From G942493375 sp942493375 (GTDB lineage: Bacteria > Armatimonadota > UBA5829), in assembly GCA_942493375.1 (NCBI GenBank), contig OW818698.1:2232001-2296000 (forward strand): a DNA stretch of 64,000 bases, read 5' to 3'. This document shows positions 8,207-16,847 of this stretch, piece after piece; the stretch's first letter is position 1; every line of letters begins with the position of its first letter. The notes under the pieces were generated by a model. That model ran no database searches. It saw only the letters and a list, made by a program, of their open reading frames with translations, and had not been told where the DNA came from. A program made the position numbers and the translations under genes.

Positions 8207-9707
8207 AAGACAAAACCACCCCAACCAAACTAACCCCCGCAAACAAGTAAGCAAACAAATCTCCCAGCACCACATAAGGAGTCCGTGTCTCTCTGGTCCT
8301 CACCGTTCCCCGAATGACACTGCTAGTAAATATCCCCGCAGAGTCCTCAACTTCCCCGTTATGTGAAATCAACGCCGACACACCCGTAGCTGCTGCTCTA
8401 ACTATCGGCCTGTCTGTTTCCACCGCACGGAGCCTTGCAACCAGCAGGTGCTGATATGCCGCCTGAGTCCGTCCGAACCATCCGTCATTGGTAATAATCA
8501 CCAGCACATTGGCCCCGTCCACCACTTCCTGCCTGGAAATATCAGAGAACAGCGATTCAAAGCAGATCATTGTTCCGATTTTCCCAACGCTGCAGTCAAT
8601 CACAGGCCTGCCGATACCCGGCAGCACGTCCCTGAGCCTGATCGGGAAACTCTTCAATACTGGCTTAAGCTGTTCCCTCCAGGGTACAAACTCCCCAAAA
8701 GGCACCAACCTCACCTTGCTGTAAATACCTTTAGTCTCCCCATCGCTGTCGATCACATAGGCACTGTTTCGCAGCCGATCTTCACCAGGAATGCCCGTAG
8801 GGCTGTATGCCCCCACCATATAACAGCTCCCGGTTTTCACTGCCAGTTCTTGAATCTTACTTTCATAACCCAGAGCTGTAATATCCCCAGGCAGAGTAGT
8901 CTCAGGCCAGACAATCAACCGGGGCTGGGGAGAATGAACACCCTCACTCATCATAGAATAATTGCCATACACAATACGCAAATATCTGTCTGTAACTTCA
9001 ACATCCTGAGCCTCATTCCCCTGCAACACAGCCGCAGTGAACTCCCTGCCGCTGCCGAGATCCACTGCATAAGGTATAGAAGAACACCAGAAAAACCCCA
9101 GCACAAGTAAACATATAACCGGAGGAAGATAACGCCGAACACCCGGAGTAACAGGTTGAAAACGTTGGGTAACCAAATACACCAGCATAAAATTAAACTG
9201 AAAGACCAGGAATTCCAGCACCCAGGGTCCCCAGACAGCAGGCCGCACTGCAATTGTTGATGCAGCCTGAATATGTGCCAGAGACCCCCAGGTAAATCCG
9301 AACATACCAAATGTCCGCAGCCACTGCATCGCAGCCCATGCCGCAGGTACAAGCAAAAAGAGCCACAGTCCCATCTTTCGGCGGTTAAACAGTCCCAACA
9401 CCAGACCAAACAGCGCAAAATAAAGTGACTGGAAAATCGTCAGCGCAACCCAGGGCTCATACCCGAATATCTTCACCCACCACAAGAGGATCCCGTAATA
9501 GATCAACCCCGTAATTAGCCACAATAAAGCACAAATTCGTGGATTTTTGCCGTTACATACCAGTAAAACCGGGACAAATGCAGCCCATGAAAGCTGCCAT
9601 ATCCCGGGGTAACATATAGAGAATGCCAGCAATAATCCCGATATTATTGCAGTAAATATGCCAGTTAAAGGCGTTTTAAGGTTTATGAAGGTGACTTGTT
9701 TCATCAT
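8157..9707 (-). CDS. lnt: Apolipoprotein N-acyltransferase
   Basis: 516 aa. Inner-membrane enzyme that adds the third acyl chain to lipoproteins in Gram-negative-type envelopes. The N-terminal ~200 residues contain several membrane spans; the C-terminal part is the nitrilase-fold domain. The catalytic triad can be placed at about Glu267-269 (WPETTLPGD), Lys330 (YSKVRLVPFGEFVPW) and Cys382 (MICFESLF), close to the E. coli positions 267/335/387. The last ~14 residues (RERRESLRIARK end) are encoded by a dispersed intergenic repeat, so the natural stop may have been lost. Start: ATG at 9707, or the adjacent ATG at 9704. Only 20 bp separate it from the divergent lipoprotein gene. Confidence 0.93.
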   Translation of the reverse strand: MMKQVTFINLKTPLTGIFTAIISGLLLAFSICYPGIWQLSWAAFVPVLLVCNGKNPRICALLWLITGLIYYGILLWWVKIFGYEPWVALTIFQSLYFALFGLVLGLFNRRKMGLWLFLLVPAAWAAMQWLRTFGMFGFTWGSLAHIQAASTIAVRPAVWGPWVLEFLVFQFNFMLVYLVTQRFQPVTPGVRRYLPPVICLLVLGFFWCSSIPYAVDLGSGREFTAAVLQGNEAQDVEVTDRYLRIVYGNYSMMSEGVHSPQPRLIVWPETTLPGDITALGYESKIQELAVKTGSCYMVGAYSPTGIPGEDRLRNSAYVIDSDGETKGIYSKVRLVPFGEFVPWREQLKPVLKSFPIRLRDVLPGIGRPVIDCSVGKIGTMICFESLFSDISRQEVVDGANVLVIITNDGWFGRTQAAYQHLLVARLRAVETDRPIVRAAATGVSALISHNGEVEDSAGIFTSSVIRGTVRTRETRTPYVVLGDLFAYLFAGVSLVGVVLSLFLNRERRESLRIARK

Positions 9708-9714
9708 TACAAGT

Positions 9715-9720
9715 TATAAT
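9715..9720 (+). promoter_or_regulatory. Consensus -10 box close to the lipoprotein start
   Basis: A TATAAT lies 7 nt before the ATG at 9728. If it is used, transcription would begin at or beside the start codon, giving a leaderless mRNA. No good -35 hexamer at 16-18 bp was found. Confidence 0.35.
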
Positions 9721-9727
9721 ATCTCAA

Positions 9728-10441
9728 ATGAACACTAAGTGGAAACTTCTGATCTGTTTAATATTTGCAACCACCCTATGCGGCTGTGCGAAATACCCGA
9801 GCACTACGGTCTCTTCCGGCAAGCAAGTCGTCATTACTTTGCGTGTAGCTGGCAGAATCTCCCCCACAGATCCTGAAGACCCCAGCATAAAGAGATACTA
9901 CTTCATAGCTATTGACAATGACAACGATCAAAACACAGGCCCCTGGGCAGTAGTTGCCCCACCTTATGGAGGCACCGGCTGGGTAACCGCTGCAGATGCA
10001 GCCCACAGCATAGGCTTGACATCCTATTTTGTCCTGGATCCGGATGATCCCAGCGGAAGTGTATATGGAGTACTGCCAGGCAGCTATTTCCTGAACACAA
10101 CAGCCCCAAGACCGCCAATCCGCTATGAATTAATAGACTCCGGGGCCACAATGAGGATAACCATCGACCTCAGTCAGCTGGCTACATCTGCAATACCCGT
10201 AGCCAATATCAACCAGCTAAACATAAACCTGATCACCACAAACCAGCTGGCAGTAAACCCGTCATACACATATCCAGGCAGGGAATGGGACTCTCTGGGC
10301 GCTGGGGGACAGGAATATATAAACGTAGACACCACCCAGACCCGAATCTGGTCAGCAGATGATGACCAGGGAGAAGTAAACGACCCCGACCTCGACATAA
10401 CCCATTGGACAATAGAAGTCCAGGACACCTCGTCAAGATAG
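9728..10441 (+). CDS. Putative lipoprotein of unknown function
   Basis: 237 aa. The N-terminus has a charged start, a hydrophobic stretch and a lipobox LCGC with Cys at residue 21, so it should be exported, lipid-modified and finished by the Lnt encoded next door. The body is rich in beta-strand and Asp/Asn/Gly/Pro (DNDNDQNTGP, DPDDPSG), suggesting an immunoglobulin- or jelly-roll-like fold, and ends in an acidic DDDQGEVNDPDLD stretch. No family was recognised. It is transcribed divergently from lnt with only 20 bp between start codons. Confidence 0.8.
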   Translation: MNTKWKLLICLIFATTLCGCAKYPSTTVSSGKQVVITLRVAGRISPTDPEDPSIKRYYFIAIDNDNDQNTGPWAVVAPPYGGTGWVTAADAAHSIGLTSYFVLDPDDPSGSVYGVLPGSYFLNTTAPRPPIRYELIDSGATMRITIDLSQLATSAIPVANINQLNINLITTNQLAVNPSYTYPGREWDSLGAGGQEYINVDTTQTRIWSADDDQGEVNDPDLDITHWTIEVQDTSSR

Positions 10442-10586
10442 ACTTTAGACTATAGACTTTAGGCTTTAGGAAGAGAAAGCTGTGCTTACGAAATATTGAG
10501 CTAAAAAATCAGACCAATAAAAAATCCCACAAATCCGTCTCTTCCTGAAGCTGAAGCCTGAAGCCTATCCCTTCCCGTCTCCTCAA
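10442..10586. repeat. 'actttaggctttagg / cctgaagcctgaag' repeat
   Basis: Short direct and inverted units of gactttagactatag / aagctgaagcctgaagcct type occupy most of this gap between convergent genes. The same kind of sequence fills the gap at 60042-60150. Confidence 0.5.
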
Positions 10587-11816
10587 TCACTCAATAGCAT
10601 AAACAAACCTATCATTTCCTGACCCAACAGCAAATAACAACCCTTCAGGACTCACCGATAATCGCCGTTCCTGTATTAAGCCTTCACAGCCCTTTTTCCA
10701 CACAACACTTCCGTCACGTAAATTTCTCGCAACAATACCGGAATGTATTTGGCAGTAAATGGATCCCGCATTATCGAACACCGGATATGCCTCTAACGAA
10801 AGTAGGCCGAAATCAGGATTAAGGATATTCACTTTTCTTAGTTCACGGGTCTTAGTGTCAATTTTATTGAGGTACACATTCCCGGTTTTTATATGCATGG
10901 ATATAATATAAATCAGTCCATTAGGCGCAAGGACTACAGAACCAATCAACTCAGTATTAGGATTTATGTTCATGGTTTGTGTCTTACCGGATTTGCCCGG
11001 AGTTAAAATACAAGGTGGTTCTGCCAGCTTCATAGACCAGCTTGCTTTTCCTGTATAAACACTCAGGCAAGAAAGAATGTTTTCAGACCTGACATACAGG
11101 AAGTCATCATTCAGTATAAAGTTTTCAAAACTCTCCTTGTTGCGCCATATAATATTGCCGTTATTACGGTTTACTGCAAGCGTCCCCTTCTCTGTATTCA
11201 GGAATACATATTGGTCTGAAACCGCTTGAATACTATATGCTGATCTTTTCCAGATCAATTTACCGGATTTAGCATTAACTGCAAAGCAGGCATCATCCAT
11301 AGCTACATATACAACGCCTCTCCTCCAAACAGGACAACCTACACCTCGCGTCTGTTTTACACGGGGAGAAAATCTCCACAGTAGCTTTCCATCTTTACCT
11401 CTGTAAGCATTAAGCACATCCAATTGTGTTGCCACATACACATTACCGTCCGGACTTGCGCAGGGAGCAAGGCAAACCCAGGATTCACCTGTTTTGCCGA
11501 CTCTAACCTGCCAGTTTTTTGCTCCGCTGTCCTGATTAATGCAATTCAAATACGCACAGTGTTCAGGATCACCAAAATAATATTCTGTGCAATAATAAGC
11601 ATTCCCCAGACCATCAAATACAACCGCAGACCCTCTTCCAGTATTCAAGGGAACACGCCACTTCTCTTTACCGGCAATCTTGTGACTACCGATCACCCCT
11701 GAATTCCCGGCATTCCCACCATAACACGACCAAATCCTATCCCATTCCACCGCATTTGCTGAAGAACTGAAGGTTAACACAACAAAGCAGAAAAACACTC
11801 GTTTGAAAGACTGCAT
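10587..11816 (-). CDS. Exported PQQ-type beta-propeller protein
   Basis: 409 aa with a signal peptide (MQSFKRVFFCFVVLTFSSSANA). Repeated blade motifs of the form G-x-x-x-W and 'YVATxLDVLNAYRGKDGKLLWRF', 'VYVAMDDACFAVNAKSGKLIWK', 'LAVNRNNGNIIWR' match PQQ-like (BamB-like) repeats, a beta-propeller usually used for binding proteins. It probably sits in the periplasm. It has no enzymatic motif. A REP-like palindrome (11896-11926) lies between it and the next gene upstream. Confidence 0.75.
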   Translation of the reverse strand: MQSFKRVFFCFVVLTFSSSANAVEWDRIWSCYGGNAGNSGVIGSHKIAGKEKWRVPLNTGRGSAVVFDGLGNAYYCTEYYFGDPEHCAYLNCINQDSGAKNWQVRVGKTGESWVCLAPCASPDGNVYVATQLDVLNAYRGKDGKLLWRFSPRVKQTRGVGCPVWRRGVVYVAMDDACFAVNAKSGKLIWKRSAYSIQAVSDQYVFLNTEKGTLAVNRNNGNIIWRNKESFENFILNDDFLYVRSENILSCLSVYTGKASWSMKLAEPPCILTPGKSGKTQTMNINPNTELIGSVVLAPNGLIYIISMHIKTGNVYLNKIDTKTRELRKVNILNPDFGLLSLEAYPVFDNAGSIYCQIHSGIVARNLRDGSVVWKKGCEGLIQERRLSVSPEGLLFAVGSGNDRFVYAIE

Positions 11817-11895
11817 GGTTATTCACCTCAACCTGTATCCAGAGGAGTGGATACACAGGATAATATTCATCACGTTATCATATTAGTGGTTCTTC

Positions 11896-11926
11896 GATGT
11901 ATCGGGACAGGGTGTCCCGATACATC
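11896..11926. repeat. REP-like palindrome, distant copy of the RAYT-linked repeat
   Basis: Perfect 13-bp arms gatgtatcgggac (11896-11908) and gtcccgatacatc (11914-11926) enclose the loop agggt. The loop and core equal the REPs around the RAYT gene at 18 kb, but a T-A pair is swapped in both arms (tatcgggac versus tttcgggac), preserving the stem. It lies 28 nt after the stop of the gene at 11954. Confidence 0.8.
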
Positions 11927-11953
11927 CAGTGTGTTCGGATAGTTGCTTCCTGA

Positions 11954-14179
11954 CTATTGCAAAGTGTTGCTTGTTTGTTGAACTTTTTCAGTGGGTTCAG
12001 TTTTCAACTTTCTAAGCTTGATATTGCTGAACTCAATTCCGGATTCCGGTAGTAGTCCTATTGTGAATGCAAAATGGCTTGTGCTGTCTTTTGTGATATT
12101 TTGGGGGTTTCGAGCAAATACAGCTACCTTTCCATTCACAGTAATCTGGAATATATCATTATATTTTCTGAGTATGAAATGATCGATTTTTGTTGCTTCT
12201 GATTTGCCATTCACACGTGCACTAGGTTGCTGGTAGTCCAGACTGATTTCCCCATTTGATTGGCAGGTAAAATTAGGTGACTTATCGGAATCCTCAACGA
12301 TTGGTCTACTTGTGTTGAACTGGAATTCAAAAGACCCCATTGGCCCCGTTCGTTCAACATCATACTCCAATTCCCAGCGATTTCCGCATGGTATTTCGCT
12401 GTACAATTTGTGGTAGGAATATTCTTTTTTACAGCTTAGCTTGAATCCTGTTTGTGTAGCCTCACTATCACCGTTTACCTTGATCCATGGGAGGAATGAT
12501 GTAGAGTTTGGGGTTAGATCGATCCATTCTCCCTTGTCGAGTTCTATGGTATGCATAAGTGCATTATAGGCACGTTTCGCATATTTTGCGGCAATCGCAT
12601 ACTTATGCTTCTTTGCACACAGGTTCTTGAAAATGGCAGCGGATTCGGCAAGTTTATTCTGCGTGTACAATTTATTAGCCTTTTTAAACTCGGCCTTGTA
12701 TGGACTTGTGAAGATGGCTACATCAACACGGGCCTGAATCATATCAAAATGGAAGTTTTCTTCAAATTCGCGTGTCAGATTTCCATCAATGTTATCGCCA
12801 AAACGGTCAAAGGCAGCTGCCATATCTGTTGGCCGGTTTTGTCTATCGGCTATACCAATTTCAAATGCCCTGTATCGATCTTTCTTCTCCTTCGGAGCAT
12901 ATTTTTCATAACCACTGAAAACTTTCTTCATTGCAGCAATACACTTAGGTTGCCTGATGATAGCAAACCCCTGCTTTATCGCATATTCCTTGTTTCCGTA
13001 TTGTAATAGCTCATGATATGCAACACCTTCAGCATGTTGCATCATAGTGCACGCATGCAGAGGTGTATCGGTATCGTATCGGGTGATGTCTGCTAGTTTA
13101 CACGCCGTATCGGCGATTCTCTCAGGATCACCTCCCCACATTGGTTTGTAACATTCCATAAGAAGAATGAAAGCCTTAGGGTAGTCTACCTGAGCTTTCA
13201 GTGCTCTCCAGAACCACTTTTCAGGACCTTCCGGATTTTCATCCCACTTAGATACATCTATCATTGCACAAGGGGCTTCCGGATACTCAGGATGGAGTTT
13301 ATAAGCTCGCTCTAGAAGTCTATTAGCTTCTTTAGCGTGCAGATTAAATTTGGCTCTGGACTCAGGACCTCCCTGACCACCCTCACCTTCCAATCCAATT
13401 CTCTCGCTCTCTATATAACCATTGATTACAAGTCTTACATACTCATCTACTCTCTTGTCGTCCTTTATCCGGTCACCAAGCAGATTAAACGTGGAGGTTT
13501 CATCCTGACAGTTGTTTAATTGACCCCAAAACAGATTAGTGTTCTTTGGAGCCATGGTACTGATAATAAACCGACTATCTCCTGGTTCATAACTGTCATC
13601 CGTCAATGCACGGAATATCAGATCTACACATTCCCTTTTATACTTGTTTTCGATGTCACTTCTGCCACCCATGGTAATCCGCAGGTTTTCCCATATATAT
13701 ACCGGGATGTAATGTGCTCTGGCCGTATTGTACCGACCGCTTTGAAACTTTTCTAAAGCAGGAGTAAAACATTTCTCAGCAGTCACAGCGTCATTGTTAA
13801 GTCTTTGCCTGGTAATTCCTAAGCAAGTCAGGAATATTGGGTCGGTGCATTTCAGATTAAAGAGATTAGTTAAATCCTGATCCGTATATGGCCATTTGTA
13901 GTTGTTGTAGTCTTTCTTTTCCCATTCCAAAAACACCTTAAGGAACTTTATGACATCTTTATCCCATTTTGAATCACGGTCTCCATCGGCAAGATATGCA
14001 TCAAGAGTAACTCGCTTCTGGAAATCAGCCAGGGCATTCGCATATTCAGTTTCAGAAGTCATTTTTGGAGCAGGCCGTGGTTTTTCGAGACTTGAGCGTG
14101 TTGCAAAAGATATTATAGACACTACGATCAGCAACGAAATCAACAATAATGCCAGTGACAGAATACGCTTGCGATTCAT
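11954..14179 (-). CDS. Membrane-anchored TPR-like protein with C-terminal laminin-G-like domain
   Basis: 741 aa. A single N-terminal transmembrane segment (~6-26) is followed by a long helical part with TPR-like spacing (e.g. NRLLERAYKLHPEYPEAPCAMIDV) and, from about 560, a beta-rich region (WELEYDVERTG...FEFQFNTSRP...HFAFTIGLLPESGIEFSNIKLRKL) that looks like a concanavalin/LamG or DUF1080-type jelly roll. No catalytic motif was seen. It is a tandem paralogue of the protein encoded at 14336-15814, sharing LxAYLxxGDRDSKW, CTDPIxLTC and SGxYNTARAHYIPV. Function unknown; an envelope role is inferred. Confidence 0.75.
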   Translation of the reverse strand: MNRKRILSLALLLISLLIVVSIISFATRSSLEKPRPAPKMTSETEYANALADFQKRVTLDAYLADGDRDSKWDKDVIKFLKVFLEWEKKDYNNYKWPYTDQDLTNLFNLKCTDPIFLTCLGITRQRLNNDAVTAEKCFTPALEKFQSGRYNTARAHYIPVYIWENLRITMGGRSDIENKYKRECVDLIFRALTDDSYEPGDSRFIISTMAPKNTNLFWGQLNNCQDETSTFNLLGDRIKDDKRVDEYVRLVINGYIESERIGLEGEGGQGGPESRAKFNLHAKEANRLLERAYKLHPEYPEAPCAMIDVSKWDENPEGPEKWFWRALKAQVDYPKAFILLMECYKPMWGGDPERIADTACKLADITRYDTDTPLHACTMMQHAEGVAYHELLQYGNKEYAIKQGFAIIRQPKCIAAMKKVFSGYEKYAPKEKKDRYRAFEIGIADRQNRPTDMAAAFDRFGDNIDGNLTREFEENFHFDMIQARVDVAIFTSPYKAEFKKANKLYTQNKLAESAAIFKNLCAKKHKYAIAAKYAKRAYNALMHTIELDKGEWIDLTPNSTSFLPWIKVNGDSEATQTGFKLSCKKEYSYHKLYSEIPCGNRWELEYDVERTGPMGSFEFQFNTSRPIVEDSDKSPNFTCQSNGEISLDYQQPSARVNGKSEATKIDHFILRKYNDIFQITVNGKVAVFARNPQNITKDSTSHFAFTIGLLPESGIEFSNIKLRKLKTEPTEKVQQTSNTLQ

Positions 14180-14222
14180 AATATATACCTCATTTAGTAA
14201 CAGTTCACTGTTAACAGAATAT

Positions 14223-14285
14223 TGTCATCCTGAATGCAATGAAGGATCTGCTTTATTGAGATCCTTCATTGCATTCAGGATGACA
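14223..14285. repeat. Perfect 27-bp-stem hairpin repeat
   Basis: Arms at 14223-14249 (beginning tgtcatcctgaatgcaatga) and 14259-14285 are exact reverse complements around a 9-nt loop. It lies between the two paralogous TPR-like genes. Relatives: 50322-50403 (perfect 32-bp arms) and 5949-6022 (degenerate). Confidence 0.85.
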
Positions 14286-14335
14286 TACTACCCAAGACTG
14301 AACACTTGCCTCATTTAGAGTTAACTAGAAAAGAC

Positions 14336-15814
14336 TTACTTACTACGTGGTTTGGTGCTTAATGACAATGCTAACGCGCTGTCGGTAGAATAGTCACGGT
14401 TAAAAAACTCTTTGTAGTCATCAATAGTCCTCTGACTCAGATTGACACTGGTTAATCCAAACATTACTGATGCCTCAGCATATGCTTCTCTCAGCATATT
14501 TATCCCTGCATTGTATACCCGGTAACGATTCTTCATTTCATCAGATGCATTGAGCTCATATCCCTGAGAAACCTTAAGCATTGCATCATGGGCTATTGGA
14601 GCTTCCAACATATATATGGCAGTTAAATGCTTTCTTTCTGGAGTTGTGTACAGAGGAGACACCAACGCTGTATCATGCATATACTTCAAAGTAATGATGG
14701 CTTGCAGTGGAGCATCGGTGTCATACCTGTCATTATCTGCCAGTTGACTGACTACATCGTGCAGTTTGGTCAGTTCCAAATGGGCATCGTAACCATAGCA
14801 TGACCGCAACAGATCATATGCCAGTGGATAATCTATCTGAGCCTTCCTGGCTGCAGCAAACCACTTCAACGGATCAGAAGGATTAGCAAAGTGTCTGGTA
14901 ACTGAGATCAGTATCGCAGGAGCTTCAGGATATTCTGGATGGAGTTTATAGGCTTTCTGCAGCAGCATTTGGGCGTTTTGCTCGCGACGCAGCAGCTCGT
15001 TCCAACTCTCATCAGTTCCTGAATCCCAGGGAAAATTGACGCCGTAGTATTTATCTTCTGTCCAGCCAGCCAGGAATAGTTTGATATATGGGTCAACGTT
15101 AGCTTTATTCTTAATGCGTTCTGACACCAGTCGATGAGTGCTCGGAGCATATGGAGTGCGGTCTCTTTCGCCGCGGAACAAGTCATAATCCGGAGGATTC
15201 ATTGTGGCCAATATGAACCGGGTGTCATCTAGGAGATAACTTCCATCAGTCAGGGAGGTTGTAATCAAGTCTGCACAGAGTTTCTGTTGAACACTTTGAG
15301 TAGTCTTGTTCTTAACATTCGAATACTCCCACAACAAGACAGGTATATAGTGGGCTCGTGCAGTGTTATAATGTCCACTCTTGAAACCTGCTAGAGCCTT
15401 GTTAAGCATATTAAAATGAATGGGTTCAAGCTTGTTGTGGTTTTTACCTTCAGAGATTGCACTGCATGTTAATACGATTGGATCTGTGCAACCGCTTTGG
15501 GCGAGTTTATGTGCCAGCGGGCAGGTGATACCCTTGCTTTCAAAGTCAAACCCGCTGCTCTCCCATTTCAAGAACAATTTCAGAAATTCTTCAGCATCTC
15601 CAGCCCATTTTGAATCTCTATCACCCTTGGTGAGGTATGCTTCCAGCGTAGTCCGTCTATTGAAATCATCAAGAGCAGTCTGAAATGCACGCTCACAGTC
15701 CAGTTTGGGTGGTGGAGTCTGTGGAGTCTCATGATGCACCTTTCGGGAAACAGCAAACACAGCTATTGCTATAACAACAAACACTAATGCCAGCATACTG
15801 CGCATTATAGACAT
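14336..15814 (-). CDS. Membrane-anchored TPR-like protein, paralogue of the downstream gene
   Basis: About 492 aa from the ATG at 15814. The best-spaced Shine-Dalgarno (gagagg, 7 nt) favours this start; ATGs at 15820 and 15805 are alternatives, and an upstream one at 15916 gives an unlikely Cys/Tyr-rich leader. A transmembrane segment lies near the N-terminus (SMLALVFVVIAIAVFAV). The helical body matches the paralogue at 11954-14179 in the same motifs (TTLEAYLTKGDRDSKW, CTDPIVLTC, SGHYNTARAHYIPV, AYKLHPEYPEAP), but it lacks that protein's C-terminal jelly-roll domain. The pair is a tandem duplication with domain loss or gain. Function unknown. Confidence 0.75.
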   Translation of the reverse strand: MSIMRSMLALVFVVIAIAVFAVSRKVHHETPQTPPPKLDCERAFQTALDDFNRRTTLEAYLTKGDRDSKWAGDAEEFLKLFLKWESSGFDFESKGITCPLAHKLAQSGCTDPIVLTCSAISEGKNHNKLEPIHFNMLNKALAGFKSGHYNTARAHYIPVLLWEYSNVKNKTTQSVQQKLCADLITTSLTDGSYLLDDTRFILATMNPPDYDLFRGERDRTPYAPSTHRLVSERIKNKANVDPYIKLFLAGWTEDKYYGVNFPWDSGTDESWNELLRREQNAQMLLQKAYKLHPEYPEAPAILISVTRHFANPSDPLKWFAAARKAQIDYPLAYDLLRSCYGYDAHLELTKLHDVVSQLADNDRYDTDAPLQAIITLKYMHDTALVSPLYTTPERKHLTAIYMLEAPIAHDAMLKVSQGYELNASDEMKNRYRVYNAGINMLREAYAEASVMFGLTSVNLSQRTIDDYKEFFNRDYSTDSALALSLSTKPRSK

Positions 15815-16031
15815 ACTCATGCCTCTCAATACAATATGATACAAATACTGCAGGTTAGTGACAAATACATAATGACCGTCAGGTAGTATTCTGGCATAAC
15901 ACAGCCCGCATGTCAATATTTTTATCTTATTCTGATATCAATGCACATTGGTATCATTTATGGTATTATAAATCTCAGAGATTTTTGTCGTTAAGTATGA
16001 AATATTTCGGACTGAGAGGTTCATTTTACTA

Positions 16032-16847
16032 ATGAAACACCTAAACATAATATTTAGCGCTGTTCTTGTTGCTGCAATGATATCGCCGGCATTTGCAAAG
16101 CCGGCTAGACTAGAATACCGCTTCAAGGCCGGTCAAACAGACAAATATGAAGTGATGGCGATGACTTTCATTACCATGGTCAATCATGTTAAAGGATCTT
16201 ACAAAATTCCCGATGAACTTGATCCAATGGAACTTACAGTAGCGCAAAAAGTCAGCAAAGTAAATAGTGCCGGTGTGTCATCACTCATGCTGAGCCTGCA
16301 GGGTATGGGGTCAGGGACATTCATGCGCCCTCCTCCCATAACTCGCCAGACTACTGTAAACAAATCAGGAGAAGTCATAGGTGCAAAATCATACAGCAAA
16401 TACGATATTTACACCGAGAGCACATCTCTACTTTCAATGAGTGGGTCCGATGGAATGACTATCCATTTGCCCAATAGACCAGTCTCCGTGGGAGGCACCT
16501 GGACAACAAAAGTAAACATGCCGGGCACCACCGGAAAGTACGTGGTGAAGTCAACTCTTGCAGGAATAACCAGGGATTCATACAAAATAATCGAACGATA
16601 TTCAGGTGTAATTGACACATCCACTTTAGCTAGAAAAGGCAGACATACGGTACCAGGACGTAAAGCAACTACAAAACTGTCCGGATCAGCCACATTCATA
16701 CTGGATATCAAAAGCTGCAAACTCCTCAGTGCTAACGGCAGTGTAGTGCAGACTGCCGATATTACAGCCCCAAAGACAGCCAACCTGCCGGCAAGAAACC
16801 TTACCGAAACCATCAGGATAGATACCACAATAAAACACACAAAGTGA
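16032..16847 (+). CDS. Exported protein of unknown function
   Basis: 271 aa with a clear signal peptide (MKHLNIIFSAVLVAAMISPAFA, cleavage after AFA). The mature part begins RLEYRFKAGQTDKYEV and is beta-rich with a late G-GTW motif (VSVGGTWTTKVNMPG), recalling bacterial proteins of the DUF6263 kind; this is a resemblance only. It is divergent from the paralogue pair and stands alone before the repeat-rich region at 16.85 kb. Confidence 0.75.
   Translation: MKHLNIIFSAVLVAAMISPAFAKPARLEYRFKAGQTDKYEVMAMTFITMVNHVKGSYKIPDELDPMELTVAQKVSKVNSAGVSSLMLSLQGMGSGTFMRPPPITRQTTVNKSGEVIGAKSYSKYDIYTESTSLLSMSGSDGMTIHLPNRPVSVGGTWTTKVNMPGTTGKYVVKSTLAGITRDSYKIIERYSGVIDTSTLARKGRHTVPGRKATTKLSGSATFILDIKSCKLLSANGSVVQTADITAPKTANLPARNLTETIRIDTTIKHTK

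Noticed and set aside
7511..9110. Long open frames on the + strand (7511-8062, 8448-9110)
   Set aside because: They are antisense to the GH42-like gene and lnt, have Pro/His/Arg-rich low-complexity products and no start signals.
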